A stretch of DNA of 23,942 nucleotides, taken from Chara braunii (lineage: Eukaryota; Streptophyta; Charophyceae; Charales; Characeae). The notes below the pieces were generated by a model. That model was given only the letters and a program-made list of their open reading frames with translations, was not told where the DNA came from and made no database searches. Below, piece after piece: positions 8,355 to 17,237 of this stretch (position 1 is its first letter; every line of letters starts with the position of its first letter). Position numbers and translations under genes: made by a program. The DNA lies in assembly GCA_003427395.1 (NCBI GenBank), contig BFEA01001230.1:36276-60217 (forward strand), read 5' to 3'.

Positions 8355-8718
8355 ACAGTTTGGACGCATGACAGAGTTAGGCAAATTGATTTAACAAATT
8401 AGTATTGCGAAAACCGCATTTAGTTCAACAGTCAACCGATTTGAGATTCTGCGCACACCATTGGGACCAACAAAGATATCAATTTAGTGGAAGCGATTTC
8501 GCATGTTAGTCACATGCGTCTGAATCACAGGCTTGCTGCTCCCGTAAACTACCGACCGAGGTGGACGTGCGTAGCACACACGTGCGTGACACACGATTTT
8601 ATGTGGGGGCCCACCAATTTATGCGCTCGTCAGTCTAAATCGTTTGGTCCTTTGACGAAAGGCACGGTGGGTATGTCCTAGTTTCTAGAATACCTGTCCA
8701 TATCGATTCACAAGGTGT

Positions 8719-8815
8719 CCAATTCTAATCTACGGTTCCAAGAAGCTTCTACAAAAATCTAAAACGTTTGGACTACACGCTCGATTCCAATCTACCGGTC
8801 CAAGAAACTTCCACC
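8719..8815. repeat. Diverged direct repeat in right half of the TIR element
   Basis: CAATTCTAATCTACGGTTCC at about 8719 and a similar CGATTCCAATCTACCGGTCC at about 8781 are followed by matching AAGAA(G/A)CTTC(T/C)AC sequence. The spacing is about 62-64 bases and identity is roughly 80% by eye. Confidence 0.6.
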
Positions 8816-9100
8816 GAATTCAAAATCGGTTCGCCGTTTTTCTAACTTAGGCGCCTTCACCTAATTTGATAAAAAGAAAATCCAATACGGTATTGTTTTT
8901 TTGGCTAGAACCCGATAGGGCCTGCCCATTTCGGTTCACGAGATGTCCAAATAGCGACAGTATGCAACTAACTTACCTGGTCAAAGGAGTATTATTTTTT
9001 ACTTGGGATCACCAGCTACTTAATTGATTGAATGATTGATTGATCATTGACTGATTATTTGATAGAACAAGAGGAGGACTCCGCACGTTAGTGTGTGTGA

Positions 9101-9102
<2 letters not shown>

Positions 9103-9145
<43 letters not shown>

Positions 9146-9160
9146 CGTCCCTCTTTTTCC

Positions 9161-9194
<34 letters not shown>

Positions 9195-9300
9195 GTCACT
9201 CAAAGTCTCCCCATCTCTCCCCCCCCCCCCCCTCCCCGCCCTCTCTCTGTGTCAAACACACACACACATACACACTACCACACAGATATACACACACATT
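9103..9300. repeat. Microsatellite cluster: (CT)n, C14 run, (CA)n
   Basis: CT repeats at 9103-9193 have a short interruption, a run of 14 C's follows (9219-9232), then CA-rich repeats at 9256-9299. The Leu/Ser-repeat and Pro-rich translations are artefacts. Confidence 0.9.
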
Positions 9301-9844
9301 AAAAAGGTTTTAGGAAAAAGAAAACAAAAAGGGAAAAGGAAGAAAAAAAAAAAGAGAAAACTATGGCGCACTCGGGGTTTCAAGTGTGAAAATGCACTCG
9401 AGGCAAAAGAGCCGGTAATGGTGAAACTATATAACCTCGGTTTCGGGTCCAGGGGGGGTCACGTGGGGGTGTGTTGTGTTAGCAGGATTGCCTGAAGTAC
9501 ATTTTCAAACTGTTATTGTGACTGCACCGAAGTTATCCCAAAAACAATATAGTGAGTGGGGCACATTTTTGTCATCACCATCTTTGGCGATTTTTCATTT
9601 TCTTTTGGATCATCCAAACGCCCTGAAAATTTATAGGCATGTACCCTACATGCTACAGAATGCACCAATGAAAAGAAAAAAAAAAAAAAATTTAGGCCCC
9701 GAAATAATTTTTGGCGGGGGCCAAGGCTGAACTTCCCAAAGTTTAGCCCCTGAACGTTCGGATGGAGAGGATCAACCGTCGGATGTGCATTGCAATTGAT
9801 CAGCTTCCTCCCCATGTAACATATATATTTCTTTTCCCCTGTTC
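9301..9844. other. No gene seen; left flank of element 2
   Basis: A-rich sequence, then unique sequence with an A15 run at about 9670-9685. No domain or RNA recognised. The sequence directly before the LTR (CCCCTGTTC) should contain the target duplication, but its partner cannot be found because the right end of the 3' LTR is unclear. Confidence 0.55.
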
Positions 9845-10823
9845 TGCGAGGATCTGGGTCCTCAACAGGCCTAAGGGGCCCCTGTTGCATCTGCGCAGGC
9901 CTCATATATCACGAGAGGCCCTCGACAGTCAATTTCGTATTTGGGGTCCAGGCAGTTACGTCGCGTCAGTTGGTTGAAGGAAAACACGGGCCGAGCAGCT
10001 ATCTAGGCTTTTTCGAAAGCGCAGGCCCTAGGCGAGATTCGTAGCCTCATACATAGACAGTTGGAGGCCCAACCGAATGATGCCCAGTAGCTGCAACAGA
10101 GGCGCAGCATCCTGGGGCCTACTGGAAGCTTCTGGGCCCAGGACCAGGCCAGCCAGGCTGCGAAGGTAGGCAGGCTCTTTCCATGTAGGAAAAAGCTCGC
10201 TGCCTGGAGCCTCATTCAGCACTTGCATGCTGGTGGCAGCGCTGCTGGAGCGGGCGCTCGTGGGCTGTTGCTGGCACGGAGAGGCAATGTGCTAGCGCGT
10301 GCGGTCGCGCAGGGAGCAGGGCGCTGCTGAGGGCAGCGCCTTAGCCCAGCCTCCATAGCTGGATTAGCTTGGACTACAGTGAGGCGCAGGGGTGGTCTTC
10401 GGGTGTACAGAGGGAAGACGTGGGTGAAGAAGAGGGAGAGAGAGAAGGATGATGATGATGATGATGATGATGTGAGGGCATACACCTGGTATTGGCGATG
10501 GTCTGCTATGGGCGACATCGTCAAGTACTTTGTGGGCTGCTGACGTCAACAGTCGCATTGTCAATTAGTAGGCAGACTGTAGCTGTGTAGGAAGTAGGCT
10601 GGGCGCCAAGTGCCAAGTAGGGAGATAGGGCCTGGTCCACCTAGACACTCATGTTGGTGGTAGCGAGAGCAAGATCTCATTGACATTGGTTTTCAGTGTT
10701 ACGATTCTTCATTGGTGTTATATTGGTGCATTTATGCTTTCTGGACACTGTGATACTATCTGGCCTTCAATGTGATTGTGCAGGCTGGATATTGTCATCT
10801 CGCTATTGCTCATTTTCCTTGCA
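9845..10823 (+). repeat. 5' LTR of element 2 (alignable part)
   Basis: It begins TGCGAGGATCTGG like the 3' copy and stays alignable to CATTTTCCTTGCA at 10823. It contains a (GAT)8 microsatellite (10448-10471; shorter and with one change in the 3' LTR) and a perfect TGACGTCA at 10541-10548. The real LTR probably runs further, perhaps to just before the primer-site-like sequence near 12012, because no LTR end (CA then primer site) occurs at 10823. Confidence 0.85.
10541..10548. promoter_or_regulatory. TGACGTCA palindrome in 5' LTR
   Basis: A perfect 8-base bZIP (CRE/TGA-type) binding palindrome, kept at the equivalent place in the 3' LTR (16109-16116). A role as an LTR enhancer is inference. 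Confidence 0.4.
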
Positions 10824-12011
10824 ATTTGGTGACACAGCTGGTTCGAACTGCACTTCATTGATTCTTCGCAATAGCTGTTTGGTGCTTCGCATGAAGTGTG
10901 GGGCAGCGATAAGGCTTGGGCGTTGAATGTAAGGCGGCCCAGGGTCGTGTGGGCGGGCCAGGAAACATGTGGTGACATTAGGGATGTACGCTGGATGATA
11001 AGAGCTCGTTGATGTGGCATTTAACCCGAGGTGGAACTGCATTATGTTGTTGGTTGTGCCGAGGCAAAGACCGGTCATCATAAATGCACATCAGGTTGCC
11101 GGTTATAAATCTGTGGTTGAGGGCAGCATTATGAGGTACGTTGCTCTCTTCCTTATCTACCTGCCCTCTCCATTACTTCTTACCGTGAGGAAGTGAGTTC
11201 TGTCTTGAGAGCCCTCTCAATGTGAGGTCTCAACCTTGAGAGTCGACATTCTTCTTGGGCAGCAAGCTGGTGGGAGACGGGCGATGCCTCTGAAGGGCCC
11301 TGGACGAAGCACTCGGGTCACTGTCACCATGCCAACCCGTTGGGACTAGTACACGCATGCTTTGCCGCAAGTCCTTGGTTCTGCTGCTGCGCAATAGAGG
11401 TCATGCAGGGCATGTCAACCCTTTGGACAGACGCTTACCAGACCGTCTTTAAATATTTCTGGCGGGGACTCGATGTTGACTCTAGCTATGGTCGTCGTTC
11501 TGTATGCGACGTTAAATAATTCCTGAGGACCTTGGGGGCTGTCCTTAAACTGCCTCTTGATTAGCCAAATCAAACCAGGTGTAAGGCTCGTTGCATGCGA
11601 GGATAAATAAGGTGCAGGGGCAGGCAGGTTCAACATAGACTTGGGGCACAGGGGTCGGCCGGATTGCACACCTTCAGACACACTGCTCAACCAGATGCTT
11701 AGGATGTTGACACAAAGTGACTACTCAAGAGGAATACAGGAGGAGGGTTGGATTCCGGGAACTGTTCATTGTGACAACAATTAGATAAATTGCCATCCAG
11801 CATACATCTCTGCAAGAAATATTAGTTTTTGATTATTTAGTTGTTATAGACAGCTGCATATAGAATAGTATATTCCTGGCTGCATGCAATCTCTTTCAGA
11901 GTAATATAAAAATAGATTTAGTATTCCCTGTAGGATCCGACACTTATTATTGGTTACCGCTTGACTATTTTCTCCAGGCTGACCGAGACCTATTGATTAC
12001 TCTTACTCTGT
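10824..12011 (+). other. No gene; probable remainder of 5' LTR and leader of element 2
   Basis: About 1.2 kb of mixed sequence with only short open frames and no recognisable domain. It separates the alignable LTR part from the primer-site-like sequence. If LTR, the 3' LTR has lost the matching portion. The boundary cannot be set from one copy. Confidence 0.4.
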
Positions 12012-12028
12012 TGGGTATCAGGCTAAGG
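12012..12028 (+). promoter_or_regulatory. Degenerate tRNA primer-binding site (element 2)
   Basis: TGGGTATCAGGCTAAGG resembles the initiator-Met site TGGTATCAGAGC with an extra G and other changes. It sits about 50 bases before the gag-like frame, in the expected order and strand. No clear CA end of an LTR precedes it. Confidence 0.45.
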
Positions 12029-12075
12029 TAGGATTCAATGTGGATTCTAGTTTACATCACACTCCACTGTAGCTC

Positions 12076-12855
12076 ATGACTGAAGTTGCTAGTAGTGAGG
12101 AAAAGGAGTTAGTGGAAGATCTTAGGGTTACTCGCAGAACTGCTCTCAGTCGACCTTTGGTCTTGAAGTTTCTAGAGTTAGGTCTAGGAGAGGAAAGGCG
12201 GCTGCGGAGGGAAGCTAGGGAGAGGGCGGCATTGCGGAGGACAAGGGACGTTGAGGCCAGCGCCAGGGCTAAGAGCATAGCTAGCATAGGTGTGACCATG
12301 GCTACCTCCTCTACCATGTCACATGCCTTTTCACAGGCCACTTCGTCAGGAGTCAGTCAGAGTACACAAGGCTCCATAAGTCAGACGGTTGGCGTGCAAG
12401 TCAGCCAGCAGCCCCCCCTCGCTCCAGAGGATTATGAGATCCTCCAAATGGAAGAGTTCTTCATGATGAGTTGCAGCGACAACTGAGAGAAGTAAAAGAG
12501 AGAAGAGAAAGGGCTAGATTGAGAACGGCAGATTAGGCACTAGGTTGCAGGAGCTAAGAGGACTAGAAGAACTAGATGCTACATCAAATCCTGTTGATCG
12601 GTCGTTGGGCAACTCACTACTTTGTGTGGCAGAAACGCAAGTAGTTCAATAGGAATTGTTGGCTGAACTAGTGGCAGGCCAGAAACAAATTCTGGCTGCA
12701 CTTTAGGGCCCTCGCCCAGTCATGAGGCAGCCCCAGTTCCCTGTATTTCCCCCTTCGGGTGCAGGTCCTTCAGTGACACCATCACCGATAGGGCAAACCT
12801 TCTCGCCTATGCATGGCATCCCTCTCTCAGACAGACAACCAGTAGTTAGTGGTCC
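12076..12855 (+). pseudogene. Gag remnant of element 2, frameshifted and truncated
   Basis: An open frame from ATG 12076 gives 136 residues: an acidic/basic helical start (SEEKELVEDLRVTRR, then RRLRREARERAALRR) and an S/T/Q-rich middle. Around 12460 the likely original frame shifts, and coiled-coil-like text continues (DELQRQLREVKE, ERRERARLRTAD), followed by stops and a P-rich part to about 12850. No capsid domain or CCHC knuckle remains. The text then passes without a break into C-terminal RT, so the rest of gag, protease and most of RT are deleted. The gag assignment rests on position and composition, not on a domain. Confidence 0.55.
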
Positions 12856-13192
12856 GGTCCTTAGAGTTTCTACGGTTGCATCCTGAGCACTTAAAAATAG
12901 TGCTAGGTCTCCTAAGACAATACCAGTATAAGGTGAACTTGGATAAATGCGAGTTCGGTCGCACCAAGATCTTGTACTTGGGTCATGCAATCTCCGCGGA
13001 TGGGTTGAGGCCGGACAATGCCAAAGTGGCCAACATACGGGACTGACCCAGACCTCAGACTGTTACTGAGGTTTGATCGTTTTGGGGGATGACGGGCTAC
13101 TATCGTCTGTTTGTTAAAAACTATAGTACTATAGCTTCCCCATTAACTTATCTAACTCAACTTGACACCCTTTAGGAGTGGACTGAAGAGTG
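12856..13192 (+). pseudogene. C-terminal reverse transcriptase remnant (element 2)
   Basis: Residues HPEHLKIVLGLLRQY, then LDKCEFGRTKILYLGHAIS and GLRPDNAKV are the thumb/connection region of Gypsy RT that follows the YxDD palm. The open frame stops at TGA around 13043-13046. Related text (a GYYR-FVKNYS-IASPLT connection motif) continues in other frames to the RNase H start. The catalytic palm is absent because of the upstream deletion. Several stops and frameshifts rule out function. Confidence 0.8.
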
Positions 13193-13698
13193 TGAAGCAA
13201 GCTTCAGGAAACTAAAGTATGCTCTGACATACTATGGAGTTCTTAAACTTCCGGATCCTAATAAGCCATTTGTCGTGACAACAAACGCCAACCAATATGG
13301 CATAGGCGAGGTCCTTGCGCAAAGGAGGGGTCAAAGTTGAGACCTATCAAGTACATGAGTAAGAAAATATCATCTTAAAAGCTAGCGAAATCCACAAATG
13401 AGTGTGAGCTCTATGCCCTCTACAGAGCGCTAGTCCATTGGAGACACTACGTCCTAGGCAAATTCTTCTACTTGAGATCTGACCATGAGACCTTGCGCCG
13501 GATCCAGACACAGCCTGTACTCTTTGACGCACTCAAATAGTGGATTCAAGTGATAGACATCTATGACTATCAGCTCGATCTAATCAAGGGAGAGTACAAC
13601 AAAGTAGATGATGCACTATCATGTCGGGTAGATTACCTGGGCGCGCTAGTAACTGAATTTGGCATATATGACGATCTAACTCATCTTTGGTGGAAGCC
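13193..13698 (+). pseudogene. RNase H domain, tandem copy 1 (element 2)
   Basis: This encodes the Gypsy RNase H region: FRKLKYALT, KPFVVTTNANQYGIG, KLRPI-YMSKK, HWRHYVLGKFFYLRSDHETL. It is about 506 bases and is followed head to tail by a second copy. Stops sit inside (TAA at 13375-13377 region and TAG in the CAAATAGTGG at about 13536-13541), and a base is lost near GGCGAGG (about 13307). The first catalytic Asp of the family motif TDAS is Asn here (TTNAN). RNase H would remove the RNA strand of the RNA/DNA hybrid; this copy cannot. Confidence 0.85.
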
Positions 13699-14208
13699 TG
13701 AAGCAAGTTTCAGGAAACTGAAGTATGATCTGACACATTATGAAGTTCTTAAACTTCCGGATCCTGATAAGCCATTTGTCGTGACCACAAACGCCAACCA
13801 ATATGGCATAGGTGCGATCCTTGAGCAAAAGGAGGGGCCAAAGTTGAGACCTATCGAGTATATGAGTAAGAAGATGTCGTCTCAAAAGCTAGGAAAATCC
13901 ACATATGAGCGTGAGCTCGATGCCCTCTACAGAGTGCTGGTCCATTAGAGACACTACCTCCTAGGCGGATTCTTCTACTTGAGATCTGACCATGAGACCT
14001 TGCGCTGGATCAAGACACAGCCTGCACTCTCTGACGCACTCAAACGATGGATTCAAGTGATAGACATGTATGGCTATCAACTTGATCCAATCAAGGGAGA
14101 GTACAACAACAAGTAGTTGATGCACTATCACGTTGGGCATATTACCTGGGTGCGCTAGTAACTGAATTCGGCATATCTGACGATCTAACTCAATCTTTGG
14201 TGGAAGCC
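13699..14208 (+). pseudogene. RNase H domain, tandem copy 2 (element 2)
   Basis: A second copy of the same segment, about 90% identical to copy 1 by eye, ending with the same GGTGGAAGCC. An open frame of 132 codons crosses the junction from the end of copy 1 into copy 2. It carries the same Asn in place of the first catalytic Asp (TTNANQYGIG). A TAG interrupts LVH|RHY at 13946-13948, and ACAACAACAAG near 14105 shifts the frame. Normal integrase-linker text follows, so copy 2 keeps the original downstream link. Confidence 0.85.
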
Positions 14209-14304
14209 TATCAACAAGATTTCGTCATGTCCGAGATCATCCGTAAGTTCAAAGAGAAGGGATAAAAGTAACTTCTGACGAATTTACGATGGTAGATGGC
14301 TTGA

Positions 14305-14467
14305 AGTATAAGCGAAGGAGAGGAAAAGAAGTTAAGGGGGGGGCACACGAGGTTGTCACGCGGACGCGGAGGTGCACGAGCAAGCGGTGCGCGGTCTCAA
14401 GAAGGCGCGCGAGAGAGAGAGGACGAGAGCAAGCAAGCGAGAGAGAGAGAGGGAGAGAGAGGCTGTT
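14305..14467 (+). mobile_element. 163-bp purine-rich insertion flanked by GCTTGA repeats
   Basis: The pol frame is interrupted between VDGL and LEKAGNKRLC. The inserted block is rich in G and A (G8 run, GAGA tracts, CGCGCGAG) and unlike the flanks. GCTTGA occurs on both sides (14299-14304 and 14468-14473), as a 6-base target duplication would. There are no terminal inverted repeats or poly-A, so the insertion mechanism is unknown. Confidence 0.6.
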
Positions 14468-14473
14468 GCTTGA

Positions 14474-14646
14474 AAAGGCAGGGAATAAAAGATTGTGTTC
14501 CTAATAGTGAGTCTTTGCGTAGTTTATTTTTAGGGGAATGTCATGATGCAACTGGTTATTTTGGTTATAGAAAGACATCAGCTAACCTAGTGCAGAAGTT
14601 TTGGTGGCCCAAAATTATGCAGGATGCAAAGAAATATGTAGAGACG
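14474..14646 (+). pseudogene. Integrase zinc-binding (HHCC) region, degenerate
   Basis: ECHDATGYFGYRKTSANL, then QKFWWPKIMQDAKKYVET matches the Gypsy integrase N-terminal HHCC domain. The second His of the usual HDxxGHFG block is Tyr. The Cys pair after VET is broken (SPAC instead of C-x2-C) because a deletion begins there. This domain normally helps integrase multimerise and bind DNA ends. Confidence 0.8.
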
Positions 14647-14852
14647 TCGCCAGCCTGTACAATAACGCTGTGCATAGCACTACTGGTACGTCTCCCAACC
14701 AATTACATCTCGGTTGGAAGCCCAGATCGGCACTGGACTTTCTATTACCTCAACAACTGCAAAATGTATCACCTGGCAGCCTAGAGTTCGCTGTCAAATA
14801 CGAACAAATGCTGCAACAGGCTGTAGAGCACATTAAGAAAGCTTAAGATGCC
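14647..14852 (+). pseudogene. Integrase after core deletion: catalytic core lost
   Basis: The text jumps from the zinc-binding end (KKYVET) to ASLYNNAVHSTTGTSPNQLHLG, the last part of the integrase core, in a different frame. The roughly 130 or more residues that carry the D, D and E catalytic triad in the family are absent. What follows (LLQQ-VEHIKKA-type helix) ends in a TAA at 14844-14846. Confidence 0.85.
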
Positions 14853-15380
14853 ATGATTGCATCTGAGAACAGGCACATAAGGCAGTCTAACTTTCAGGTA
14901 GGTAAACGAGTCTGGGTAAAATCATCTGAACTAGGTCAAGAGTTGGGGATTTCACGCAAACTAATGCCACAGTACTCTGGGCCCTGGGAGATCTTAGACA
15001 TTGTAGGGGGTCAACCAGATGGACCGTCATACGTGATTCGCATTCCTGCACACTTACGTCCTTACCCAGTTTTCCATGCATCCAAGTTGGCACCTTCCGC
15101 CGTCACTGATCAGTTTCCCTCAAGGAGATCAATGCTGCCCCCAACCATGGATGGACACGTGGACATTGACGATATCTCCGAGCACAAGCTGATGCCTGTA
15201 CCCAAACTTCCAGGAAGGGGTCGATCGCCAAAGCCACATATGCAATACCGAGCGCTGTTCAGACATCACATTGATCCTCAAGAAGACCGGTGGTTCACCA
15301 AAGAGGAATTGATGAAGACTGCTCCCCAAATTATCTCAAGTTACGAGAGAAAGTTGAAAGGGAAGCAGCCTGGTACATAA
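14853..15380 (+). pseudogene. Integrase C-terminal and chromodomain-like tail (element 2)
   Basis: A 175-residue open frame. Residues 15-75 (FQVGKRVWVKSSEL, RKLMPQYSGPWEILD, YVIRIPAHLRPYPVFHASKL) match the SH3-like integrase C-terminus that binds DNA. Residues 100-160 (DISEHKLMP, MQYRALFRHHIDPQEDRW, FTKEELM) have the layout of a degenerate chromodomain, which in chromoviruses directs insertion to marked chromatin. A TAA separates it from the upstream helix only nine bases away, so the ATG is probably internal to the former polyprotein. It is the longest undamaged domain of element 2. The chromodomain call is weaker than the integrase call. Confidence 0.75.
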
Positions 15381-15405
15381 GAACTTATCAGAGGACTATC
15401 GAAGT

Positions 15406-15419
15406 AAAGGAGGAGGGAA
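15406..15419 (+). promoter_or_regulatory. Polypurine tract (element 2)
   Basis: AAAGGAGGAGGGAA lies directly before the TG that starts the 3' LTR, 26 bases after the pol stop. In the family it primes plus-strand DNA synthesis. It fixes the LTR start. Confidence 0.85.
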
Positions 15420-16382
15420 TGCGAGGATCTGGGTCCTCAGCAGGCCTAAGGGGCCCCTGTTGCATCTGCGCCCGCCCTAAGTGAAGGCGGGCCTAAAAAA
15501 TCACGAGAGGCCCTCGGCTGTCAATTTCGTATTTGGGGTCCAGGCAGTTACTTCGCGTCAGTTGGTTGAAGCAAAACACAGGCCGAGCAGCAAGGAAATT
15601 CCACGGCGAGATTTGCAGCCTCATACACAGACAGTTGGAGGCCCAACTGAATGTGGCCCAGTAGCTGCAACAGAGGCGCAGCATCCTGGGGCCTACTAGA
15701 AGCTTCTGGGCCCAGGCCCAGGCCAGCCAGGCTGCGAAGGTAGGCAGGCTCTTTCCATATAGGAAAGAGCTCGCTGCCTGGAGCGTCATTCAGCACTTGC
15801 ATGCTGGCGGCAGCGCTGCTGGAGCGGACACTCGTGGGCTGCTGCTGGCGCTGAGAGGCAAGGTGCTAGCGCGTGCGGTCGTGCAGGGAGCAGGGCGCTG
15901 CTGAGGGCAGCGCCATAGCCCAGCCTCCATAGCTAGATGGGCTTGGACTACAGTGAAGCGGAGGGGTGGTCTTCGGGTGTACAGAGGGAAGACGTGGGTG
16001 AAGAAGAGGGAGAGAGAGAAGGATGATGATGATGACGATGTGAGGGCACATACCTGGTATTGGCGATGGTCTGCTATGGGCGGCATCTTCAAGTACTTCA
16101 TGGGCTGCTGACGTCAACAGTTGCATTGTCAATTAGTAGGCAGACTGTAGCTGTGTAGGAAGTAGGCTGGGGGCCGAGCGCCAAGTAGGGAGATAGGGCC
16201 TGGACCCTCATGTTGGTCGTGGAGAGAGCAAGCTCTCATTGACATTCGTTTTCAGTGTTACGATTCTCTATTGGTATTATATTGGTGCATTTCTGCTTTC
16301 TGGACACTGTGATACTATCTGGCCGTCAATGTGATTGTGCAGGCTGGACATTGTCATCTCGCTATTGCTCATTTTCCTTGCA
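15420..16382 (+). repeat. 3' LTR of element 2 (alignable part)
   Basis: It starts TGCGAGGATCTGG and aligns with 9845-10823. It differs by an extra hairpin (CCCGCC...GGCGGG, about 15471-15491), a replaced stretch near 15590, a shorter GAT repeat (16022-16039) and an 8-base loss near 16205. At 16382 the similarity ends inside the first 87-bp tandem unit. Confidence 0.85.
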
Positions 16383-16596
16383 GTGGATTTGAAGATAGTT
16401 CTTTTTTTTTCCTCCACCTGTTTGTGCAGGCTGGACATTGTCATCTCGCTATTGCTCATTTTCCTTGCAGTGGATTTGAAGATAGTTCTTTTTTTTTCCT
16501 CCACCTGTTTGTGCAGGCTGGACATTGTCATCTCGCTATTGCTCATTTTCCTTGCAGTGGATTTGAAGATAGTTCTTTTTTTTTCCTCCACCTGTT
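16336..16596. repeat. Three identical 87-bp tandem repeats at the 3' LTR end
   Basis: Units start at 16336, 16423 and 16510, are exactly 87 bases long and look identical, including a T9 run. The first 46 or so bases of the unit are LTR sequence (GTGCAGGCTGGACATTG through CCTTGCA); the rest (GTGGATTTGAAG through CCACCTGTTT) is not in the 5' LTR. Since 87 is divisible by three, open frames of 29-residue repeats appear on both strands. I do not regard them as genes. Confidence 0.95.
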
Positions 16597-16868
16597 TGCA
16601 CAACAGATAAACAAGGCCTCTATAATGTCGTTGTTGTTCTGTTTTTCGAACTTTTTTCTTTTCTTTTTGTTTCTGGCTATCAAGGTTTGACAGGGATGGT
16701 GGATTTCGATAAAACTTCGCTGTTTAATATATGCTGACAGGAAAAAACTCAACTCCTTTTTTTTGTTTTTTTTTCAAGCAACAGACAGTATTCCTAGTGG
16801 TGGTGGTATGAGCGACCACCACTACCACCCCGTCTGCAGGTTCCATCTCTTGGTGGGGAGCCACACCT
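16597..16868. other. No gene; includes GTGGTGGT/ACCACCAC hairpin
   Basis: T-rich sequence, then a hairpin with arms AGTGGTGGT (16796-16804) and ACCACCACT (16815-16823). No coding signal. Confidence 0.6.
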
Positions 16869-17121
16869 GCTGGAAAGTGGGTCCAGCGTCCCTTACACGA
16901 AGAAAAAGCATACATGAACTCGGTTAAGGCCTCCCTCCATTCCTGCCTCTACCCCAGCAGACTTGCCCCTTTTTCGCTGGAAACGGGTCCAGCGTCCCAC
17001 AAGCCTCTCCAACCTTCCTTACCCCCCCTCCCCCCTGCTGTAGAACTGCTGGAAACCGGGTCGAGCGTCCCATCCACCCAAGAAATCCTTGCCTCCTGCT
17101 GGAAACCGGCTCCGGCGTTCC
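16869..17121. repeat. Four dispersed copies of a GCTGGAAAC-GGGTCCAGCGTCC motif
   Basis: Related 23-24-base copies lie at 16869-16892, 16976-16998, 17048-17071 and 17098-17121, all in the same orientation, spaced 107, 72 and 50 bases. In the first two copies GCTGGA and TCCAGC can pair as a small hairpin; the later copies have changes in the second arm. The sequence between copies is C/T-rich and unrelated. Confidence 0.75.
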
Positions 17122-17237
17122 ATCTGGTGTCCCTGCCTGCTGCTGGGGATCAGGTCAAGAGAGGGTGGGTGGGGGGGGGGATATGGCCATGGGGCCCCCC
17201 TCCCTCCCGGTCCTGATGGATCTGACCCTACTAAAGC

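Larger units (their letters stand above)
8091..8991. mobile_element. Stowaway/mariner-like non-autonomous element, 897 bp
   Basis: Terminal inverted repeats CTCCTTTGACCAAGTAAGTTAG (8093-8114) and its inverse at 8968-8989 match at 21 of 22 bases. Each end is flanked by TA (8091-8092, 8990-8991), the target duplication of Tc1/mariner elements. The CTCC start resembles plant Stowaway ends. There is no transposase frame inside, only tandem repeats and T/A-rich sequence, so it would depend on a transposase elsewhere. The length is large for a classic MITE. The ends are clear; the family name is inference. Confidence 0.8.
9845..16382 (+). mobile_element. Decayed Ty3/Gypsy chromovirus-like retrotransposon, element 2
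   Basis: Two direct long repeats (9845-10823 and 15420-16382) frame an internal region. It has a primer-site-like sequence, gag remnant, C-terminal RT, duplicated RNase H, integrase zinc-binding region, integrase C-terminus with a chromodomain-like tail, and a polypurine tract. Order and orientation are those of a chromovirus. Large deletions, stops, frameshifts, one insertion and one duplication make it non-coding. The two LTR copies differ by indels and scattered substitutions (about 90-96% identical by eye in the parts compared), so the insertion is old. The right end is uncertain because the 3' LTR passes into a tandem repeat. Confidence 0.9.

Noticed and set aside
14853-15380. Intact stand-alone gene
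   Set aside because: It is the tail of the former polyprotein, separated by a stop a few bases upstream, and its ATG is internal to the family alignment.
16336-16596. CRISPR-like array
   Set aside because: The repeats are adjacent with no spacers and are part of a eukaryotic LTR region.
16277-16690. Open frames of 29-residue repeats (coiled-coil-like on minus, hydrophobic on plus)
   Set aside because: They exist on both strands because the 87-bp unit is divisible by three and identical in three copies; part of the unit is LTR sequence.
16869-17121. CRISPR-like array of four hairpin repeats
   Set aside because: Spacing is irregular (107, 72, 50), the repeats are degenerate, the context is eukaryotic, and there are no cas genes.
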